Origin: Gemmatimonadota bacterium
GTDB lineage: Bacteria; Gemmatimonadota; Gemmatimonadetes; Gemmatimonadales; Gemmatimonadaceae
NCBI GenBank assembly: GCA_028287225.1
Contig: JAQBPZ010000265.1
Span: 1 to 11,969, forward strand
DNA: 11,969 nucleotides
Direction of reading: 5' to 3'
A program made the position numbers and the translations under genes. The notes beneath the pieces were generated by a model. That model saw nothing but the letters and a program-made list of their open reading frames with translations, was not told the DNA's origin and searched no databases. Numbering within the stretch: position 1 is the stretch's first letter; the number at the start of each line of letters is the position of its first letter. Shown in pieces: positions 7,047 to 11,969 of this stretch.

Positions 7047-7679
7047 GTGAAGCGCTCCCGTCGCGCGTCAGCCATGGTGGCCGCCCTGCTCCTGCTGGGG
7101 GCGACGCCGGCGCACGCGCAGCGTCGCGTGCAGCTCGACGTGGCGCCGCCAACGGCAGCCACGCGGGTGGCGCTCGTGACGACGACCAACCTGTTCGGCG
7201 ACCCCGACATGCGGGACCTGGTGCGGAGCGGGTTTCCCGCGTCCATGCGCTTCCGGCTGGAGCTCTGGCGCGTGGGGGGCCTGTTCAACGACCTGGAGGG
7301 CCATCAGGACTGGGAGCTGATCATCCAGTACGACCCGTCGGCGCAGCGCTACCGCCTCGCGCGCCGCAACGGCGACCGGCTGGAGGACATTGGCAGCTTC
7401 GCGACGCTGTCCACGGCGCAGCTGCTGCTCGAGCGGCCGCTGCGGGTGACGCTGCTCCCCGAGCGCGACGGCTCGCGCTACTACTACAACATCGTCCTGA
7501 ACATCGAGGCGCTGTCGGTGAGCGACATGGACCAGGTGGAGCGCTGGCTGCGCGGCGTGCGGGGCGAGGGGGCCGCCGCGTCGCTCGGCAGCGGCATGCG
7601 GACGCTGATGCTGCGCATGCTGGGCGGGGAGAAGCGGACGTACGAGCGGCGGTCGGGGACGTTCGTGGCTGGGCGGTAG
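7047..7679 (+). CDS. DUF4390-like exported protein
   Basis: A 210-residue protein with a signal peptide (basic KRSRR, a hydrophobic core to about residue 24, cleavage after AHA). The mature part fits the DUF4390 pattern: SGFPASMRFRLELWRVGGLF, then DWELIIQYDPSAQRYRLARR, then FATLSTAQ, and a late YYYNIVLNIEALSVSDMDQV followed by WLRG. The function is unknown. From memory, in Betaproteobacteria DUF4390 genes sit directly beside ntrY-ntrX-type kinase/regulator genes; here one follows the kinase and NtrC-type regulator with one gene between. It starts three bases after the outer membrane protein gene with GTG. The ATG at 7074 would remove the basic signal-peptide region, so GTG is preferred. The two genes are probably co-transcribed. 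The family call is by pattern only. Confidence 0.7.
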   Translation: MKRSRRASAMVAALLLLGATPAHAQRRVQLDVAPPTAATRVALVTTTNLFGDPDMRDLVRSGFPASMRFRLELWRVGGLFNDLEGHQDWELIIQYDPSAQRYRLARRNGDRLEDIGSFATLSTAQLLLERPLRVTLLPERDGSRYYYNIVLNIEALSVSDMDQVERWLRGVRGEGAAASLGSGMRTLMLRMLGGEKRTYERRSGTFVAGR

Positions 7680-7738
7680 GAACCGCGCCGGGCTTTCAGC
7701 AGCTACCGCTAGACACTCGGCTCGAACAACAGCGTTTT

Positions 7739-7918
7739 ACCACAGAGGACACAGAGGACACAGAGACACGGAGAACTGCTTTGGTGGTTCCTCTGTGCCC
7801 TCAACAGCTTCAACGCAGAGGGCGCGGAGAAAGGGCGAGGACGCAGAGGACATGTTGGAGGTGCGCCCGGGCGGTTCTCCTCTGCGCCTCTGCGCCTCCT
7901 TTGCGCCTCTGCGTCTCC
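7739..7918. repeat. Intergenic CACAGAGGA-type 9-bp-unit repeat region
   Basis: The convergent gap holds tandem ACACAGAGG units (7739-7774), a partial inverted copy (CCTCTGTG at 7790-7797), then a related GC-richer block (CGCAGAGGGCGCGGAG from about 7813) and its inverted partner (CTCCTCTGCGCCTCTGCGCC from 7877 to about 7918). This nonamer family is widely scattered in intergenic regions of environmental bacteria. Open frames through it give Cys/Leu-Cys-Val-rich pseudo-proteins and should not be annotated as genes. No transposase is nearby. The rest of the gap from 7680 shows nothing else except a short hairpin (7923-7945) and the terminator next to the HNH gene. Confidence 0.7.
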
Positions 7919-7922
7919 TTCT

Positions 7923-7945
7923 GTTGCGGAGGCCGGCACCGCAAC
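7923..7945. other. Short perfect hairpin GTTGCGG/CCGCAAC
   Basis: Seven-base arms at 7923-7929 and 7939-7945 match exactly with a 9-base loop. It sits at the edge of the nonamer repeat block between two convergent genes. No T run follows on either strand, so it is not a standard intrinsic terminator. It may be the terminal hairpin of the repeat element. Confidence 0.35.
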
Positions 7946-7983
7946 GATGTGCGATGCGCCGGGACGCGAGGCGGCCAGTGTGA

Positions 7984-8016
7984 AAACGAAAAAGACGGCC
8001 CTAGTCCGCCGCCGTC
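7984..8016 (-). terminator. Intrinsic terminator of the HNH gene
   Basis: Read on the minus strand, GACGGC (8016-8011) and GCCGTC (7999-7994) form a 6-bp GC-rich stem around an 11-base loop containing the TAG stop codon. A T-rich run, TTTTTCGTTTT, follows directly. The stem starts inside the last codons of the HNH gene. Confidence 0.55.
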
Positions 8017-8639
8017 GCCGAGTCGTCTGCGTGGAGCGCGTGCGCCGGCGGATGGCCATGCGCGTGCGGGCTCGCGCGATGCTCCAGGGCCTCGAGCTGC
8101 GCGAGCATCGTCTCGCCGTAGAAGGTCCGGATGTAGCGCGCCTGCGTCTGGGTGAGCCGGCGGACCGCCCACGAGAGGTGCACGAAGTGCGGTTCGGCGG
8201 GATGCGTGAGGGGCATCATGCCGATCTCGTGCGGAAGCCGGTTGCCCTTGCGCGTGTTGCAGGGCGAGCAGGCCGCCACCACGTTCGTCCAGACGTTGGT
8301 GCCACCGCGCGAGAGCGGGATCACGTGGTCGCGCGTGAGCGACTCGCGCGGCTTGAGCTCGGCGGTGCCGCGGCCGCAGTACTGGCAGCGGTACTGGTCG
8401 CGGGCGAACAGGAAGGTGTTCGTCACCTGCCGGCGGAAGCGGCGCGGCACGTGGATGAACTTCGTGAGGCGGATCACCGCCGGCCGCGGCATCACGAGGC
8501 GCTCGGAGCGCACGACGCGGTCCTGCTCCGCCTCGACGATCTCGGCCTTGCCGTCGATCACGAGGCGGAGCGCCCGACGCATGGGAACCATCGTCAGGGG
8601 TTCGAACGAGGCGTTCAACGCGAGACACCCGAGAACCAT
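8001..8639 (-). CDS. HNH endonuclease family protein
   Basis: A 212-residue protein of the common standalone HNH group whose N-terminus reads LALNASFEPLTMVPMRRAL followed by VIDGKAEIVE. The nuclease centre is a zinc-type HNH: C85-x2-C88 (CQYCG), LTRDHVIPLSRGG with D104 and H105, N119, then C124-x2-C127 with N128 (CSPCNTRKGN). These residues match the beta-beta-alpha metal fold that cuts DNA. Homologues are widespread on bacterial chromosomes and their physiological role is unclear; no methylase, phage or toxin-antitoxin partner lies beside this copy. I chose the ATG at 8639 because AGAGGT lies just upstream and because it matches the family start; an upstream in-frame ATG at 8702 would add 21 unlikely residues. 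The C-terminus (about 187-212) is rich in His and Ala. Confidence 0.92.
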   Translation of the reverse strand: MVLGCLALNASFEPLTMVPMRRALRLVIDGKAEIVEAEQDRVVRSERLVMPRPAVIRLTKFIHVPRRFRRQVTNTFLFARDQYRCQYCGRGTAELKPRESLTRDHVIPLSRGGTNVWTNVVAACSPCNTRKGNRLPHEIGMMPLTHPAEPHFVHLSWAVRRLTQTQARYIRTFYGETMLAQLEALEHRASPHAHGHPPAHALHADDSATAAD

Positions 8640-8642
8640 TGC

Positions 8643-8649
8643 ACCTCTC
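8643..8649 (-). promoter_or_regulatory. Ribosome binding site fixing the HNH start
   Basis: On the minus strand GAGAGGT lies three bases before the ATG at 8639. The longer in-frame candidate at 8702 has no such motif and would begin beside a repeat hairpin. Confidence 0.5.
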
Positions 8650-8704
8650 AGCGCAGCCGTGCGGTACGGCCGAAAGCTATGGGCGGGGGATGGAGCCAAC
8701 AAGC

Positions 8705-8756
8705 GGGATTGGGGATTAGGGTCTCCGTGCTGTTCCCAATCCCGAATCCCTAATCC
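8705..8756. repeat. Heptamer hairpin overlapping the PHP gene end
   Basis: Arms 8705-8721 and 8734-8750 are complementary at 14 of 17 positions around a 12-base loop. They are built from GGGATTR-like 7-bp units, and one further unit (to 8756) lies inside the PHP coding end: its final Asp codon and TAG stop fall within GGATTAG. The unit is close to that of the termini at 1985 and 2167. No T run follows, so it is a poor standard terminator, though a stem at a gene's 3' end could protect the mRNA. Confidence 0.65.
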
Positions 8757-9517
8757 TTCTGTCGGTAGAACCCCGTCCGGGATCCGTGCGCCGCCGGGTC
8801 GTACAGGTCCGCGTCGGCGACCCCGAGGCGGCGGGCGGTCGCCAGGGGGGTGACGATGTTCGCCACCTGCTCGCGCGAGTGGCCGTCCGAGCCGAGGGCG
8901 ATGCGGACGCCCGCGTCGATCATGCGGCGCACCAGACGCTCGTGGGGCACATAGCGCGACGAGATCTCGAAGGCCGTGCCGGCGGTGCGGAGCGCCGTGA
9001 CGGCGCGCTCCTCGAGCGCCTCGGTCCAGAGCGTCTCGGGGTCCATCTCGCGAAGCGGAGGCGGCACCAGCGTGGGATGCGCCAGGATGTCGACCGGCAT
9101 CTCGGCGGCGAGCGTCTCGAGGGACGAGACGTGCGCCTCCATGTACTCCGCCGCCGTGAGTCCCCTGGGGAGCACGGGGTTGAACGCGCGGAACCAGCTG
9201 CCATCCGCGAGACGGATCGCGTGCAGCGAGCCGAGCCGGTGCGTGAAGCGCCGCGTGGTCGCGTCGGGAAGCTGGCGCCAGAGCGGATCGTGCCAGCAGA
9301 ACTCGCCGCCGCGCAGGACGTCGAAGTGCTCGAGGTCGGTGAGGTACTCGTCGATGGCCGGAAGGCTGTCCACCGTCGTGGGAGCGTCGCCCGACACGTG
9401 GTCGCTGATGCTCGGCCTCACGCCGAGCGAGGCGGCGCGGGCGATGACGTCGGCCACGGTGAGCGCGCCGTCGGAGTGGCGCGAGTGGGCGTGGCAGTCG
9501 GTCGGCTGCCAGGTCAT
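8750..9517 (-). CDS. PHP-domain metallo-phosphoesterase
   Basis: A 255-residue protein made of a single PHP domain, as in HisK-type histidinol phosphatases and related phosphoesterases. Likely metal ligands appear in the expected order: H9 and H11 (DCHAHS), D39/H40 (SDH), E72 (GGEF), H99 (GSLHA), H147 (LAHPT), then D211 and H213 (GSDGHS). All are present, so it should be active; the substrate cannot be read from sequence. No histidine biosynthesis gene is in the window. Its ATG overlaps the PBP1A stop codon as ATGA (9514-9517), pointing to co-transcription and translational coupling. The last two codons lie in a heptamer repeat, so the final Lys-Asp may have been supplied by the repeat. Confidence 0.9.
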   Translation of the reverse strand: MTWQPTDCHAHSRHSDGALTVADVIARAASLGVRPSISDHVSGDAPTTVDSLPAIDEYLTDLEHFDVLRGGEFCWHDPLWRQLPDATTRRFTHRLGSLHAIRLADGSWFRAFNPVLPRGLTAAEYMEAHVSSLETLAAEMPVDILAHPTLVPPPLREMDPETLWTEALEERAVTALRTAGTAFEISSRYVPHERLVRRMIDAGVRIALGSDGHSREQVANIVTPLATARRLGVADADLYDPAAHGSRTGFYRQKD

Positions 9518-11877
9518 TCGGCTGGAGGCAAGGTGAAGGGGTTGGTGGTGTCCCGCGGGGTGCGCGCGGAATCGCGGAAGATCCGGGTCGTGTCGCGCGG
9601 CCGGGTCCCGGGCCGCGTGGCGCGCGGGACCGGCGTGGCGCCCGGCACGATGACGGAGCCGGTGCCGGTGACCGGGGGCTGGTACCCCGTATCGGTGCGG
9701 ACGATCTGGCCCGGCGGGGCGGGATGCGGCGGACGGGCGCCGAAGGACGTGTCGAAGCCGCCGCCCGGGACCGGTGGATACAGCGCGGGCTGCCCGTAGC
9801 TCGGCATGCAGCTCTGCGTGGGATCGGTGCCGAGGATGAACACCTCGCTGACCCCCGGCTCGCAGCCGGGGCCGACGAGCAGCCCGCTCGCCGGGTCGAT
9901 CTGGCGCGTGACGATGCCCTCGGGCTTGGGCCAGTCCGGCGGCGCCGGCTTGCGGCGGTAGACCTCGTTCATGAACGACGTCCACGCCGGCGCGGCGAGG
10001 ATGCCGCCCTGCGCGTTGCCCTTGATCGTGCGTGGCCGGTCGAGCCCCATCCAGACGCCGGCGACGAGGTCGGAGGTGTAGCCCACGAACCAGACGTCGG
10101 CGCCGTCGTTGGTGGTGCCGGTCTTGCCGCCGGCCGGGATCTGGAAGTTGGCGCCGACCGAGCCGGCGGCGGTTCCCCTGCGCACGACGTCCTTCATCAT
10201 GCTGACCATGATCCAGGCTTCCTCCGGCGACATCACCGGCACGCGCACGGGCGTGGGCTCCCACAGCACGTCGCCCCGCGAGTTCTCCACGCGGACGATG
10301 GCCGTGGGGGAGCTTCGCGTGCCGAGGGTCGCGAAGGCCGAGTACGCCGCGACGAGCTCGATCGGGTAGACGTCGGCGGCGCCGATGTAGATGGAGGGGT
10401 ACGGGGGAATCGGCGTGGTGATGCCGAACTTGCGCGCCATGTCGATCACGCTCTGCGCGCCCAGCTCCATGCCCACCTTGATCGCGATGATGTTGCGCGA
10501 CTGGTAGAGGCCGCGGCGCATCGGCATGGGCCCTTCATAGCGGCCGTCGTAGTTCTGCGGGTTCCACACGCCGCCGCCGGACTGCGGCACCTGCACCGGC
10601 GAGTCGTCCACGATGTACGACGGCGGCCGACCGTTCTGCACCGCGTCGGCGTAGACGATCGGCTTGAAGGTGGAGCCGGGCTGCCGGAGCGCCTGTGTCG
10701 CGCGGTTGAACTTGGAGTCGTCGAAGTCGCGCCCCCCCACCAGGGCGCGCACCGCGCCGGTGCGGGGATCCATCGCGATGAAGGCACCCTGGAGGTACGG
10801 CGAGTTGGCCGCGGCCAACTCGCCGGCGCGCTCCGACGCCTTGGACAGGTAGGACTCGAAGGTGACGTGCTTGTACGCGCCGAAGCGGCCGGATTCCACC
10901 GCACGCAGCTGATTCTCCAGCGCACGCTCGGCGGCGGACTGGAGGTCCACGTCGAGCGTGGTGTAGACCTTGAGGCCCTGCTCGTAGAGCCGCTGGCCGA
11001 ACTGGTTCTCCAGCTGCTGGCGCACCCACTCCACGAAGTACGGCGCGACGTCGCCCGCCTCGCTCTTGCGGGCGAGCTGCATGGGATACGCCTTCGCGAG
11101 GCTGGCGTCCGCATCGCTCACCCCGCCCTCCTGCCGCATGACCTCGAGCACCGTATTGCGGCGCTGGATTGCGCGGTCCGGGAAGCGGCGCGGGTTGTAG
11201 CGCTCCGGCGCCTTGGGCAGGCCGGCGAGCGTCGCCGCCTCGGCGAGGTTCAGGTCGCGCGCCGACTTGCCGAAGTAGCGCTGCGCGGCGGTCTCCACGC
11301 CATACGACCCGTTGCCGAGTGCGATCTGGTTGAGGTAGAGCTCCAGGATCTTCTCCTTGGAGTACCGCGCCTCGATGGCGCGCGCCACCTTCGCCTCCTT
11401 GAGCTTGCGCACGAGCGACTTCTCACGCGACAGGCGCTCGGGGAAGATGTTGCGCGCGAGCTGCATCGTGATGGTCGAGAAGCCCTCGGCGAAGCTCCGG
11501 CGGCGGATGTCGGCGAGGAGCGCGCCCGGGATGCGGCGGAAGTCGACGCCCTTGTGCTGGAAGAAGCGCTTGTCCTCCACGAGGACGAAGGCGTTCCGCA
11601 GCGTCGGCGAGATCTGGTCGAGCTTGAGCAGGGTTCGACGCTCCAGCCCGAGCTCCGCGATGAAGCGCCCGTCGGCGGCGTAGAGCTTGGAGGTCTGGCG
11701 TGGCTGGTACTGGTCCAGCACGTCCACCGCCGGACAGGCGCCGGCTCGGCAGACGAGGGCCCAGCTTGCATAGGCGAACCCGGCCACGAACGCCGTGCCG
11801 AACGTCAACGCGATGCCGAGCATCCGGGAGAAGCGCGGATGCCGGCCGCGGAATTTCCTGCCGAACGGGAGATCCAT
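9514..11877 (-). CDS. Class A penicillin-binding protein (PBP1A type)
   Basis: A 787-residue bifunctional peptidoglycan synthase anchored in the inner membrane. A basic cytoplasmic start leads into a membrane segment at about 20-40. The glycosyltransferase domain has EDKRFFQHKG with catalytic E101, and GFSTITMQLARN (132-143). The transpeptidase domain has the three penicillin-binding motifs: STFK (S402, K405), SRN (460-462) and KTGT (585-588). It polymerises lipid II into glycan strands and crosslinks the stem peptides. A C-terminal tail of about 95 residues (from about 690) is rich in Pro, Gly, Thr and Arg and looks disordered. The ATG at 11877 has GAAGG directly against it with no spacing, unusual for a Shine-Dalgarno sequence; a later ATG at residue 19 would cut the cytoplasmic tail. 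The 92 bases upstream to the window edge hold no clear promoter. Confidence 0.95.
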   Translation of the reverse strand: MDLPFGRKFRGRHPRFSRMLGIALTFGTAFVAGFAYASWALVCRAGACPAVDVLDQYQPRQTSKLYAADGRFIAELGLERRTLLKLDQISPTLRNAFVLVEDKRFFQHKGVDFRRIPGALLADIRRRSFAEGFSTITMQLARNIFPERLSREKSLVRKLKEAKVARAIEARYSKEKILELYLNQIALGNGSYGVETAAQRYFGKSARDLNLAEAATLAGLPKAPERYNPRRFPDRAIQRRNTVLEVMRQEGGVSDADASLAKAYPMQLARKSEAGDVAPYFVEWVRQQLENQFGQRLYEQGLKVYTTLDVDLQSAAERALENQLRAVESGRFGAYKHVTFESYLSKASERAGELAAANSPYLQGAFIAMDPRTGAVRALVGGRDFDDSKFNRATQALRQPGSTFKPIVYADAVQNGRPPSYIVDDSPVQVPQSGGGVWNPQNYDGRYEGPMPMRRGLYQSRNIIAIKVGMELGAQSVIDMARKFGITTPIPPYPSIYIGAADVYPIELVAAYSAFATLGTRSSPTAIVRVENSRGDVLWEPTPVRVPVMSPEEAWIMVSMMKDVVRRGTAAGSVGANFQIPAGGKTGTTNDGADVWFVGYTSDLVAGVWMGLDRPRTIKGNAQGGILAAPAWTSFMNEVYRRKPAPPDWPKPEGIVTRQIDPASGLLVGPGCEPGVSEVFILGTDPTQSCMPSYGQPALYPPVPGGGFDTSFGARPPHPAPPGQIVRTDTGYQPPVTGTGSVIVPGATPVPRATRPGTRPRDTTRIFRDSARTPRDTTNPFTLPPAE

Positions 11878-11969
11878 CCTTCAAGTTTAATGCGGTGCTC
11901 GGGATGGGACGAGCGGGGTCGAATGGCGTGAATGGTGCCAGCTCACGGCTCCAGCGCCGAAGTGCCCTC

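Noticed and set aside
7709..8059. 116-codon minus-strand frame with a Cys/Leu/Val-rich segment
   Set aside because: That segment is the translation of the CACAGAGGA repeat, a well-known source of false genes.
6713..8155. 480-codon plus-strand frame crossing two genes and the repeat region
   Set aside because: It runs out of frame through the barrel and DUF4390 genes and then translates the nonamer repeats.
9724..11931. 735-codon plus-strand frame
   Set aside because: Shadow of PBP1A: composed almost wholly of Arg, Ala, Val, Asp, His and Glu with no motifs.

Overview
The window is very GC-rich, densely coded bacterial chromosomal DNA. Codon use, a class A penicillin-binding protein with a Pro/Thr/Arg-rich tail, an NtrY-like kinase grouped with a DUF4390-like protein, and a bactofilin-like/beta-barrel outer membrane protein suggest a Gram-negative (diderm) environmental bacterium. 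Gemmatimonadota is my best guess. This placement is inference from gene style and no marker gene is present.

Layout. (1) 1-1144, minus: the N-terminal 381 codons of an NYN-nuclease/LOTUS RNA-metabolism protein with an Arg/Gly-rich tail; its 3' end lies outside the window. (2) 1145-2257: a non-coding stretch, then a YjbQ/UPF0047 gene (1560-1982, minus) tightly flanked by two inverted-repeat elements built from 7-bp tandem units. (3) 2258-7679, plus: an NtrY-like sensor kinase, a 96-residue single-membrane-segment coiled-coil protein overlapping it, a sigma-54-dependent NtrC-type response regulator, an outer membrane beta-barrel protein with a bactofilin-like N-terminus, and a DUF4390-like exported protein. 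(4) 7680-8000: a convergent intergenic region filled with 9-bp-unit repeats of the CACAGAGGA type and a terminator. (5) 8001-11877, minus: an HNH endonuclease, a PHP-domain metallo-phosphoesterase and a PBP1A peptidoglycan synthase. The last two overlap by an ATGA and form a two-gene unit.

How the genes may work together. The plus-strand block reads as a membrane signal system (kinase, small membrane protein, sigma-54 activator) placed directly before two envelope proteins, so an envelope-related regulon is a reasonable inference; no signal or target promoter is visible. PBP1A polymerises and crosslinks peptidoglycan, and the coupled PHP enzyme has no obvious role in that process.

The most unusual DNA-level feature is a set of three intergenic inverted repeats (1464-1558, 1985-2199, 8705-8756). 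They share a 7-bp tandem period in their arms but not the same 7-mer. The sequence shows no CRISPR array, rRNA, tRNA, integrase or transposase gene, and no convincing defence system.
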